Assembly (NCBI GenBank): GCA_937961295.1
Contig: CALGOK010000120.1
Span: 1-5,540 of the forward strand
DNA: 5,540 nucleotides
From: an uncultured Gemmatimonadota bacterium
GTDB taxonomy: Bacteria > Gemmatimonadota > Gemmatimonadetes > Gemmatimonadales > GWC2-71-9
Direction of reading: 5' to 3'
Numbering within the stretch: position 1 is the stretch's first letter; every line of letters starts with the position of its first letter. Shown piece after piece: positions 1 through 5,540 of the stretch. Made by a program: the position numbers and the translations under genes. The notes below the pieces were generated by a model. It was not told the DNA's origin, searched no databases, and worked only from the letters and a program-made list of their open reading frames with translations.

Positions 1-136
1 GGTCCAGTTCGGCGAGCTGCTCGACGAACGCCACGATGCCCTGCAGTTCCTCGGTGAGGCGCGGGACATCTTCCTCGCGCACCGCCAGCTCGGCGAGCCG
101 GGCGACGTGCCTCACCTGTTCCGCTCCGATCTTCAT
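1..136 (-). CDS. gatC: GatC, small subunit of Asp-tRNA(Asn)/Glu-tRNA(Gln) amidotransferase (5' part, runs off the left edge)
   Basis: Forty-five N-terminal codons are present, starting MKIGAEQVRHVARLAELAV. This matches the GatC family pattern: a short lead, V-x-x-[VL]-A-x-LA-x-L-x-[LV], an acidic stretch, then a helix ending in EELQGIVAFVEQLAELD. In the family, GatC is a roughly 95-residue scaffold that wraps around GatA and GatB. The GatCAB complex converts misacylated Glu-tRNA(Gln) or Asp-tRNA(Asn) into Gln-tRNA or Asn-tRNA in the cytoplasm. The ATG at 136-134 shares its ATGA with the TGA stop of the upstream helicase gene, so translation is probably coupled. A GGGAG Shine-Dalgarno lies 5 bases upstream. 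About half of the gene is missing from the window. gatA would be the expected next gene, but it cannot be seen here. Confidence 0.88.
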   Translation of the reverse strand, partial: MKIGAEQVRHVARLAELAVREEDVPRLTEELQGIVAFVEQLAELD

Positions 137-2439
137 GCGCTCTCCCAATCACGTTCCAGTCCCGCGAAGGCGACCAGCAGCTGCTTGGTGCCCACCTCGG
201 GATCATCGAAGGCCACCGACACCTTGAGGTCCTTCCCTGCGCCGGTGAGGCCGAGGATGGCCCCCGACCCGAACCGGCGATGGCGCACCCGCTCGCCCTT
301 GAGGAACCGCGGTGCATCCTGGTTGTCCGCCATCGCGGCGGGCTCCTCGGTGCGCCGCTGGGGCCGCGACGCCGCCGGCGCCGCCCGGCTGCGGTCGCGC
401 CGTGACCAGGCGCTGCCGCTGTCCCAGCGGCGACCGCCACCCGACCACCCGCCATCCCAGCCGGCGAGCGACCCGGCGCTGAAGGAGGTGCGCTGTTCCT
501 CGACCAGCTCCGCGGGAATCTCGCGCAGGAAGCGTGACGGTGCCCCGGGACGGAGCTCGCCGCCGCGGCGTCGCGCACGGGCCCAGGTCATCAGCAGCGC
601 ATCGCGCGCCCGCGTGATGCCGACGTAGCAGAGCCGCCGCTCCTCCTCGAGGCCGTCGGCCGACTCCAAGGCCCGCGCCAGGGGAAAGAGGCCGTCTTCC
701 GCCCCGGTGATCGCCACCACCGGCCATTCCAGTCCCTTGGCGGTGTGCAGGGTCATCAGGGTGACGCCCTCCTCGCTGCCGCTGCTCGAGTCGACCGCGG
801 ACAGCAGCGCCGCCTCGGCTACGAAGCGCTCGAGCGGCGTGCCGGGATCCTCGTCATCGCCGGTGACGACCTCGGACCACTCCGCGGCACTGGCCACCAA
901 CTCGCGGACGTTCTCCCAGCGCTCGGCACCCTCGATCCCCTCGGCGGCGAGGACGGACTCGTAGTCGATCGCCGCGATCAGGTCCTCCATCACCGTGGCC
1001 GGCGACGAGGCACCGCTGCGCGCCCGCACCGTGTCCAGCAGCTCGGCGAACTCGCGGAACGCCGCGCGCACGTTGGGACGCAACGCGGTGATGGCATCGG
1101 CACGCGTCGCGGTGGCCAGCAGCGGCAGGGACCACGCCCGGGCATGCACCCCGAGCTCGGCGAGCGAGGCGGTGCCGATGCCGCGCCGCGGCACCGCGAT
1201 GGCACGCAGGAACGCCTCGTCGTCGCTGGGGTTGGCCACGAGGCGGAGGTAGGCGAGGAGGTCCTTCACCTCGCGGCGATCATAGAACGAGATCGCGCCG
1301 ACGATCCGGTACGGCACCCCGGCGCGGCGGAACGCCTCCTCGAGCGCGCGCGACTGCGCGTTGGTGCGGTAGAGCACCGCCATCGCCTGCCACCCGGTGC
1401 CGTCGCGCTCGCGGCGCTGCAGCTCGCGGGCCAGCCATTCGGCTTCGTCGCGCTCGTCGGCCGCGGCGAGCACCGTGATCGGCTCGCCGCCCGGTCGCAC
1501 CGTGCGGAGGGTCTTGCCCAGCCGCGAGCTGTTGCGCGCGATGACGGCGTTGGCGCCGTCGAGGATCGCCCGCGTCGAGCGGTAGTTCTCCTCCAGCCGC
1601 ACCAGGGCGACCGGCGCGAAGTCGCGCTGCAGCGCGCGCATGTTGCCCACGTCGGCGCCGCGCCAGCCGTAGATCGACTGGTCGTCATCGCCCACGGCGA
1701 ACACGTTGCGGTGCCGCGCCCCGAGCAACCGCACCAGCTCGTACTGGGCCCGGTTGGTGTCCTGGAACTCGTCGACGAGCACGAACTCGAACCGCCGCTG
1801 CCACCGCTCGAGCACGTCGGGATGCTGGCCGAAGAGCGCCAGCGGGTGGAGCATCAGGTCGTCGAAGTCCATGGCGTTGGCGGTGCGCAGCGCCTGCTGC
1901 ATCGCCACGTAGACGTCGGCCGCCACCCGCACCGCCTGGTCGCCCGGCGCCGAGCGCTCGAGGTCCTGCGCAGTCTGCATCCGGTTCTTGGCGCCCGAGA
2001 TGAGCCCCTGCACCATCCGCGGGGGGAAGAGCTTGCTCGGATGGTTGCGCTCGTCGAGCAGCCGCTTGACGAGCGCGACCGAATCGTCCTGGTCGTAGAT
2101 GGTGAACTGCCGCGAGAACCCGATCCGCTCGGCCTCGCGGCGCAGCAGCCGCGCCGACAGCGAGTGGAAGGTGCCGATCCACAGCCCCGCCGGATCGCGC
2201 GCCAGCAGCGACCCGATCCGCTGCTGCATCTCGCCGGCGGCCTTGTTGGTGAACGTGACCGCGAAGATCCGCTCCGGGCCGACGCCGTGTGCGTCGATGA
2301 GCTGGGCGATCCGGGTGGTGAGGACCCGGGTCTTTCCCGATCCGGCGCCCGCGAGCACCAGGATCGGGCCGTGCACGTGGCTGGCGGCCTCGCGCTGGGC
2401 GGCATTGAGCCCGCGCAGCAGGTCGCGGGACTCGGTCAC
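133..2439 (-). CDS. pcrA: UvrD/PcrA/Rep-family superfamily 1A 3'-5' DNA helicase with C-terminal Tudor-like domain
   Basis: The 768-residue product is the usual size for a PcrA/UvrD ATP-dependent 3'-5' DNA helicase, which unwinds DNA in nucleotide excision repair, mismatch repair, plasmid replication or at stalled transcription complexes. All superfamily 1A motifs are seen: Q motif LNAAQ (11-15), Walker A GAGSGKT (31-37), Ia FTNKAAGEM (63-71), II VDEFQDTN (222-229), III VGDDDQSIYGWRGA (249-262), IV EENYRS (283-288), V TLHTAKGLEW (563-572) and VI CYVGITRAR (604-612). A linker rich in W, G, S and R (about 650-705) leads to a Tudor/SH3-like end (712-762, KGERVRHRRFGSG) resembling the RNA-polymerase-binding C-terminus of PcrA. 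I chose the GTG at 2439 because the Q motif follows within 15 residues and because its GTGA overlaps the read-through stop of the upstream kinase frame. No Shine-Dalgarno is visible. The stop overlaps the gatC start. Whether pcrA or uvrD is the better name is uncertain. Confidence 0.95.
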   Translation of the reverse strand: MTESRDLLRGLNAAQREAASHVHGPILVLAGAGSGKTRVLTTRIAQLIDAHGVGPERIFAVTFTNKAAGEMQQRIGSLLARDPAGLWIGTFHSLSARLLRREAERIGFSRQFTIYDQDDSVALVKRLLDERNHPSKLFPPRMVQGLISGAKNRMQTAQDLERSAPGDQAVRVAADVYVAMQQALRTANAMDFDDLMLHPLALFGQHPDVLERWQRRFEFVLVDEFQDTNRAQYELVRLLGARHRNVFAVGDDDQSIYGWRGADVGNMRALQRDFAPVALVRLEENYRSTRAILDGANAVIARNSSRLGKTLRTVRPGGEPITVLAAADERDEAEWLARELQRRERDGTGWQAMAVLYRTNAQSRALEEAFRRAGVPYRIVGAISFYDRREVKDLLAYLRLVANPSDDEAFLRAIAVPRRGIGTASLAELGVHARAWSLPLLATATRADAITALRPNVRAAFREFAELLDTVRARSGASSPATVMEDLIAAIDYESVLAAEGIEGAERWENVRELVASAAEWSEVVTGDDEDPGTPLERFVAEAALLSAVDSSSGSEEGVTLMTLHTAKGLEWPVVAITGAEDGLFPLARALESADGLEEERRLCYVGITRARDALLMTWARARRRGGELRPGAPSRFLREIPAELVEEQRTSFSAGSLAGWDGGWSGGGRRWDSGSAWSRRDRSRAAPAASRPQRRTEEPAAMADNQDAPRFLKGERVRHRRFGSGAILGLTGAGKDLKVSVAFDDPEVGTKQLLVAFAGLERDWESA
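142..146 (-). promoter_or_regulatory. Shine-Dalgarno for gatC
   Basis: On the minus strand the bases GGGAG (146 to 142) stand 5 bases before the gatC ATG at 136. The site lies inside the last codons of the helicase gene. It is the clearest ribosome binding site among the minus-strand genes here; the other starts rely on coupling or have no visible site. It fixes the gatC start. Confidence 0.6.
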
Positions 2440-2522
2440 GCCGAGGGGGCCAGCGGAAAGCGCATCAACAGGGTCGCTCCACGGTCGGAGGGTTCGAGCA
2501 TGAGGGTGCCGCCATGGGCTTA
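2436..2522 (-). other. Read-through extension of the histidine kinase frame after the TAA (probable lost C-terminus)
   Basis: In the same frame as the kinase, the TAA at 2522-2520 is followed by AHGGTLMLEP (10 residues), SDRGATLLMRF (11 more), PLAPSA and then TGA at 2438-2436. HATPase_c domains typically end with a helix such as RRVVEEAHGG, then two strands with a G-A-x-x-x-x-x-[FL]-P pattern, and this segment fits that pattern directly. The terminal TGA overlaps the helicase GTG by four bases, as expected for an intact operon junction. The segment is therefore best seen as the original end of the kinase, separated from it by one stop codon. The stop may be a mutation (for example GAA to TAA), a base-calling error or a recoded codon. 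Confidence 0.8.
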
Positions 2523-3623
2523 CTCCACCACGCGGCGCACCAGGGCGAGGCCGATGCCCCACCCGCTCTTCTTGGTGGTGATGCCGGGTTCGAACAGGGT
2601 GCGGCGGATCTCGCGCGGAATCCCCGGTCCGTCGTCGCTCACCCGCACCACCGCCTGGCGCTCGGACGTGGCGGCGGAGATCACGATCCGGCCGCCGCGG
2701 CCCTGCAGTGCGTCGGCGGCGTTCTTGACCAGGGCCTCGAAGGCCCACTCCAGCAGCACCGGGTCACCAAGGATGACCGGACCGGCGCGGGGCGCGTCGA
2801 CCTCGATGGCAATGGCGTTCGCGTGCCGCGGCAGCCGCGTGCGGTAGTAGCCCACCACCTTCTCGGCGAGCGCTCCGAGCGCCACCGGGTCGCGGCGCGC
2901 CGGATTGCCGATGCGCTCGAACCGCTGCGCCACCCGCTGCAGCTTCTCGGCATCGGCGTCGAGGTGATCGGCGAGGCGCGCCGGCGGCATGCTGCCACCG
3001 CGCAGCTGCTCGATCCAGCCCTGCAGCGACGTGAGCGGCGTCCCCATCTGGTGCGCCGCCTCGCGGGCCATCGCGACCCAGAGCCGGTCGCGGCGCGCAC
3101 CGGTCTGGCTGCGGTAGGCCACCACCGCGACCGTGACCATCACCACCAGGGTGAGCCCCTGCAGCACCGCCAGGGTGCGCAGCAGCGACGTGGCCGGCAC
3201 CGGACCGAAGTGTACCACGCCGAGCGCGGTACCGAAGGGCGGATTCACCGCATCGAGTTCCCGCGCGTACGCGGCAACCCGGTCGCCGGTGGGATCCTCG
3301 GCCTCGAACGGCAGGTTGGCGCTCGTGAGCACCCTGCCGGCGGAATCGGTGATCACCACGGGGATGCCGAGTTCGCGCACCCGCGCGCCGAGATCGAACA
3401 GCGCGGTGGTGGCCGCGTCGGGGTCGGGGTCGCTGAGGCCGGCAAACGTGGTGGCGTAGATGCGCGAGGCGGTCAGCGCCTGGGTGCGGAAGTGGCGCGC
3501 GACCACGAGCGACATGGCCAGCGAGAGACCCGCCAGCACCGCCACGAGGAGGAGCGCCACCGCCGGCGCGAACCGGCGGATCCCCTCCCTACGTCGACGC
3601 GACGAGGCGGTCGGTGCCGACAT
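2520..3623 (-). CDS. Membrane sensor histidine kinase, truncated by a TAA inside the ATPase domain
   Basis: The 367-residue frame encodes an inner-membrane histidine kinase. A basic N-terminus (RRRREGIRR, 9-17) is followed by transmembrane helix 1 (about 19-42), a periplasmic sensor region (about 45-145, with a PAS-like stretch PVVITDSAGRVLT at 88-100) and transmembrane helix 2 (about 149-170). No HAMP domain is evident before the phospho-acceptor box AREAAHQMGTPLTSLQGW (H191). The catalytic domain shows the N box EALVKNAADAL (N301), G1 SDDGPGIP (329-336), F box LFEPGITTKK (343-352) and G2 GWGIGLAL (354-361). It stops at RRVVE, just before the usual HGG strand, through TAA at 2522-2520. Reading through gives 27 more plausible codons. 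The ATG at 3623 overlaps serS by 35 bases and lacks a Shine-Dalgarno. A purine run at 3590-3582 has no well-spaced ATG/GTG/TTG after it (GTG at 3560 is 21 bases away), so the start is moderately certain. No response regulator is adjacent. Ligand and target are unknown. Confidence 0.85.
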   Translation of the reverse strand: MSAPTASSRRRREGIRRFAPAVALLLVAVLAGLSLAMSLVVARHFRTQALTASRIYATTFAGLSDPDPDAATTALFDLGARVRELGIPVVITDSAGRVLTSANLPFEAEDPTGDRVAAYARELDAVNPPFGTALGVVHFGPVPATSLLRTLAVLQGLTLVVMVTVAVVAYRSQTGARRDRLWVAMAREAAHQMGTPLTSLQGWIEQLRGGSMPPARLADHLDADAEKLQRVAQRFERIGNPARRDPVALGALAEKVVGYYRTRLPRHANAIAIEVDAPRAGPVILGDPVLLEWAFEALVKNAADALQGRGGRIVISAATSERQAVVRVSDDGPGIPREIRRTLFEPGITTKKSGWGIGLALVRRVVE

Positions 3624-4872
3624 AGGGCACCAGCGCGTCGGGAAGCCGCACCGAACCGTCCGCCTGCTGCCCGTTCTCGAGCAGGGCGATGATCGTGCGC
3701 GGAAACGCGACGCCGGAGGCGTTGAGGGTGTGGGCGAATTCGGGCTTGGCACCGGGCTCCGGCCGGAAGCGGATCCCCGCCCGCCTGGCCTGGAAGTCGG
3801 TGAACGTGCTGGCGCTCGACGCCTCGAGCCAGCCGTCGATGCCGGGCGCCCAGAGTTCGAGGTCGTGGGTGCGCGCGCTCGCGAAGCCGGTGTCGCCGCC
3901 GGCGAGCGTCACCACGCGGTAGGGCAGCTCCAGCCGCTCGAGCACGACCTCGGCGTGCCGGGTGATCCGCTCGTGCTCCGCCTCGCTCTCCTCGGGCCGG
4001 CAGATCCGGACCAGCTCCACCTTGTCGAACTGGTGCACGCGGATCAGGCCGCGGGTGTCCTTGCCGTGCGACCCCGCCTCGCGCCGGAAGCACGGGGTGT
4101 AGGCCACCATCGCGATCGGCAGCACCGCCGCGTCGAGAATCTCGCCCGCGTGGATGTTGGTGACCGGCACCTCGGCGGTGGGGAGCAGGTAGAGCTCGTC
4201 CCGCTCGACCCGGTAGAGGTCGTCCTCGAACTTGGGCAGCTGCCCCGTGCCGCGCGCGGTGGTCGCGTTGACGAGATACGGCGGCTGGACCTCGAGGTAC
4301 CCATGCTCGCGCACGTGCAGGTCGAGCATGAAGTTGGCCAGCCCGCGGACCAGGCGGGCGCCCATGCCGGTGAACAGCGGGAACCCGCTGCCGGCGAGGC
4401 GGCTGCCGCGCGGCAGGTCGAACAGCCCGAGCTCGGCGCCGATCTCCCAGTGGGGCCGCGGCGCGAAGTCGAACTGGCGCGGCGTGCCCCACCGCCGGAC
4501 CTCGCGGTTGGCGGCGGCATCGCCCTCGGGAGCGTCCTCGTGCAGGAAGTTGGGGATCGCCAGCAGGTGCGCCTCGAGCAGCGAGTCGAACTCGCGGAGG
4601 TCCTCCTCGAGGTCCTTCAGCCGCGCCGCGCGCGCCGCGAGGTCCGCCTGCAGGTCGCCAAGCTCCTCGCCCGCCTGCTTGCGGCGTCCGAACTCGCGAC
4701 TCGCCTCGTTGCGCTCCGCGCGCAGGCGCTCCACCTCGCCAAGCACCTCGAGCCGGCGCGCATCGAGCTCGAGCACGCGATCGAGCTGCGCCATCGCCCC
4801 GTCGTCGCGCCGTCGCGCCAAGGCGCGGCGCGCCAGCTCGGGATCGTGCCGGACCTGGCGGACATCGATCAT
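3589..4872 (-). CDS. serS: Seryl-tRNA synthetase (serine--tRNA ligase)
   Basis: The 427-residue product is the usual length for bacterial SerRS, a cytoplasmic class II synthetase that charges tRNA(Ser), and tRNA(Sec) where present, with serine. The start MIDVRQVRHDPE is the classic family N-terminus and sets the ATG at 4872. Residues about 30-100 form the long antiparallel coiled-coil arm that grips the tRNA variable arm (AERNEASREFGRRK at 52-65). The catalytic core follows: GSGFPLFTGMGARL (161-174), the serine-binding TAEVP loop (232-236), motif 2 with FRREAGSHGKDTRGLIRVHQF (262-282; split here as FRREAGS and GKDTRGLIRVHQF), GDTGFASARTHDLELW (326-341), STFTDFQARR (355-364) and motif 3 GVAFPRTIIALLEN (387-400) with R392. 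All key elements appear intact. The gene lies 7 bases after the lipoprotein stop without a clear Shine-Dalgarno, so coupling is likely. Its 3' end is overlapped by the kinase start. Confidence 0.97.
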   Translation of the reverse strand: MIDVRQVRHDPELARRALARRRDDGAMAQLDRVLELDARRLEVLGEVERLRAERNEASREFGRRKQAGEELGDLQADLAARAARLKDLEEDLREFDSLLEAHLLAIPNFLHEDAPEGDAAANREVRRWGTPRQFDFAPRPHWEIGAELGLFDLPRGSRLAGSGFPLFTGMGARLVRGLANFMLDLHVREHGYLEVQPPYLVNATTARGTGQLPKFEDDLYRVERDELYLLPTAEVPVTNIHAGEILDAAVLPIAMVAYTPCFRREAGSHGKDTRGLIRVHQFDKVELVRICRPEESEAEHERITRHAEVVLERLELPYRVVTLAGGDTGFASARTHDLELWAPGIDGWLEASSASTFTDFQARRAGIRFRPEPGAKPEFAHTLNASGVAFPRTIIALLENGQQADGSVRLPDALVPYVGTDRLVAST

Positions 4873-4879
4873 CCGGCGG

Positions 4880-5425
4880 TCACTCGTCCGGAAGGCCGAG
4901 TGCCAGCGAGCGGTAGCCGCAGTTGACGTTGGCGACGACGCGGAACCGCATCGTGCCGGCCGCATCATCGAACCCGAGCACCTCGAGCTTGGCATACTGC
5001 GGCACGCCGAGGAAGCAGACCACCCGCGACCGGGCGACGACCACGTCGCCGACCGCGACCGCCAGCGAGTCGCTGGTGACGTACCCGTCGTTGGGCGGAT
5101 CGACCAGCGCGTCGAACCCCACGGTCGACTGCTGCAGCCCCGGATTGGCGCTGCGCGCACCGAGCCCCAGCGCGGCGAGCGGCACGAGGAGCCGGCGTCC
5201 TCCCGCACGGAGGTAGACGAAGTCGAATGCGCGCGGCTGGTCGGTGCGGACGACGCGGTGGTCGGGGATCGAGTAGGCGGAGGCGAGGTGCACCGGTGGC
5301 GACGTGGCCGAGCCGAGGGTGACGGTGTCCACCGCGTTGGCAAAGGCGGGATCGGGCAGGTTGAGATCACTGCACCCGGTGACCGCGGCAAGGGCCGCGA
5401 AGGCGAGGGTCCGGCGTCCGGTCAT
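4880..5425 (-). CDS. Putative lipoprotein of unknown function
   Basis: I do not recognise a family. The 181-residue product starts with a lipoprotein signal peptide: basic MTGRR, a hydrophobic stretch LAFAALAA (7-14), then lipobox V-T-G-C with C18 as the predicted lipidated residue. Ser at +2 is not the Asp inner-membrane retention signal, so outer-membrane sorting is the likely fate if a Lol system is present. The mature part looks beta-rich and globular, with no transmembrane helices. It contains a hydrophobic segment RRLLVPLAALGLG (77-89) and two further cysteines, C137 and C169, that could form a disulfide in the periplasm. The ATG at 5425 has no Shine-Dalgarno but lies 6 bases after a TAACCT -10 element, suggesting a leaderless transcript. 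It is the first gene of the serS operon. Function, partners and essentiality cannot be told from the sequence. Confidence 0.82.
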   Translation of the reverse strand: MTGRRTLAFAALAAVTGCSDLNLPDPAFANAVDTVTLGSATSPPVHLASAYSIPDHRVVRTDQPRAFDFVYLRAGGRRLLVPLAALGLGARSANPGLQQSTVGFDALVDPPNDGYVTSDSLAVAVGDVVVARSRVVCFLGVPQYAKLEVLGFDDAAGTMRFRVVANVNCGYRSLALGLPDE

Positions 5426-5431
5426 GGCGGA

Positions 5432-5460
5432 AGGTTAGATCGCTCGCCGGAACGCGGCAA
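5432..5460 (-). promoter_or_regulatory. Candidate sigma-70-type promoter for the lipoprotein-serS operon, leaderless
   Basis: On the minus strand TTGCCG (5460 to 5455, four of six matches to TTGACA) is followed after exactly 17 bases by TAACCT (5437 to 5432), which keeps the key T1, A2 and T6 of TATAAT. Only 6 bases (TCCGCC) separate the -10 box from the ATG at 5425, so transcription would begin at or very near the start codon. This agrees with the absence of a Shine-Dalgarno there. It is a pattern match only. Confidence 0.5.
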
Positions 5461-5474
5461 CCCGGCGTCATTGC

Positions 5475-5503
5475 TTGACTTCGGCGCCGCCCGGCCCCAA
5501 GGT
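5475..5503 (+). promoter_or_regulatory. Candidate sigma-70-type promoter for a divergent plus-strand gene
   Basis: TTGACT (5475-5480, five of six matches to the -35 consensus) is followed after 17 bases by CAAGGT (5498-5503). The latter keeps A2 and T6 of the -10 consensus but is otherwise weak. Transcription would start near 5510, leaving an untranslated leader of about 26 bases before the ATG at 5536. It lies back-to-back with the minus-strand promoter, with 14 bases between the two -35 boxes. Confidence 0.45.
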
Positions 5504-5525
5504 TCGCGCCGTCCCCACCCCCACC

Positions 5526-5529
5526 GGAG
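5526..5529 (+). promoter_or_regulatory. Shine-Dalgarno for the divergent gene
   Basis: GGAG at 5526-5529 stands 6 bases before the ATG at 5536, a normal spacing. Together with the upstream TTGACT promoter candidate it supports a plus-strand gene starting at the window edge. Confidence 0.45.
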
Positions 5530-5535
5530 TCCGCG

Positions 5536-5540
5536 ATGCC
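5536..5540 (+). CDS. Start of a divergent gene, only ATG and two further bases inside the window
   Basis: The window ends with ATGCC, preceded by GGAG at 6 bases and a candidate promoter at 5475-5503. This is the expected arrangement for a gene transcribed away from the serS operon. Nothing can be said about the product. The call rests on context alone and could be wrong if the frame closes soon after the edge. Confidence 0.4.

Noticed and set aside
2440..2748. Upstream extension of the helicase frame to an ATG at 2748
   Set aside because: The extra 103 residues are Arg/Pro-rich, lie within the kinase gene in another frame and precede the normal helicase N-terminus. The GTG at 2439 fits the family and the GTGA junction.
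745..2847. A 700-codon open frame on the plus strand opposite the helicase and kinase genes
   Set aside because: Its composition (His, Arg, Gly, Ala, Gln and Leu-rich with no domain) is what the complement of GC-biased codons gives. The minus strand carries all helicase motifs, so it is a shadow.
3582..3590. AGGGAGGGG on the minus strand just after the serS stop, as Shine-Dalgarno for the kinase
   Set aside because: The only in-frame downstream start, GTG at 3560, is 21 bases away and would remove the basic residues before the membrane helix. The run is kept only as a note.
2514..3692. A 392-codon plus-strand frame opposite the kinase gene
   Set aside because: Antisense shadow of the kinase, rich in Arg, His, Gly and Gln with no coherent secondary structure or motif.
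3624..3752. Upstream extension of the kinase frame to an ATG at 3752
   Set aside because: It lies wholly in the serS 3' coding region and reads as low-complexity sequence. The ATG at 3623 gives a normal short basic N-terminus before the first membrane helix.
3460..4926. A 488-codon plus-strand frame opposite serS
   Set aside because: Low-complexity composition with no recognisable domain. It mirrors the intact serS gene and has no Shine-Dalgarno.
4873..5391. Upstream extension of serS to an ATG at 5391
   Set aside because: The extension is an out-of-frame reading of the lipoprotein gene. MIDVRQVRHDPE at 4872 is the canonical SerRS start.
5482..5489. Short perfect palindrome CGGCGCCG between the divergent starts
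   Set aside because: Eight GC-only bases are expected by chance at this base composition, and no second copy or spacing supports an operator.

Overview
The window is very GC-rich (roughly 70% by eye) bacterial chromosome. It is almost fully coding on the minus strand and tightly packed. Strong codon bias creates long open frames on the opposite strand, which I read as shadows. The mix of an outer-membrane-type lipoprotein, a Q-type HQMGTP histidine kinase, a PcrA-like helicase with a C-terminal Tudor-like domain, and genes started without Shine-Dalgarno sequences fits a Gram-negative lineage such as Gemmatimonadota. This taxonomic guess is inference only.

Layout, read in the direction of transcription (right to left): a promoter at about 5460-5432 drives a small unrecognised lipoprotein gene (5425-4880). 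It is followed after 7 bases by serS, seryl-tRNA synthetase (4872-3589). A membrane histidine kinase gene starts inside the end of serS (3623) and stops at a TAA at 2522-2520. A UvrD/PcrA-family DNA helicase runs from 2439 to 133. The start of gatC, for the small subunit of the GatCAB amidotransferase, runs from 136 off the left edge. Junctions are short gaps or overlaps (7-base gap, 35-base overlap, ATGA overlap at uvrD-gatC), so the set looks like one operon with translational coupling. At the right edge a divergent plus-strand gene probably begins at 5536, with its own ribosome binding site and candidate promoter. The 110 bases between the two divergent starts are the only substantial non-coding stretch.

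The most notable feature is in the histidine kinase. Its reading frame is cut by a single TAA immediately before the conserved AHGG segment of the ATPase domain. If the TAA is read through, the frame continues for 27 plausible kinase C-terminal codons. It then ends in a TGA that overlaps the GTG start of the helicase gene by four bases (GTGA). This strongly suggests an ancestral full-length kinase interrupted by a recent nonsense change, a sequencing error, or recoding.

Functionally the operon joins translation (serS, gatC), genome maintenance (helicase) and the envelope (lipoprotein, sensor kinase). No response regulator is present. I see no mobile element, CRISPR array, RNA gene or clear terminator.
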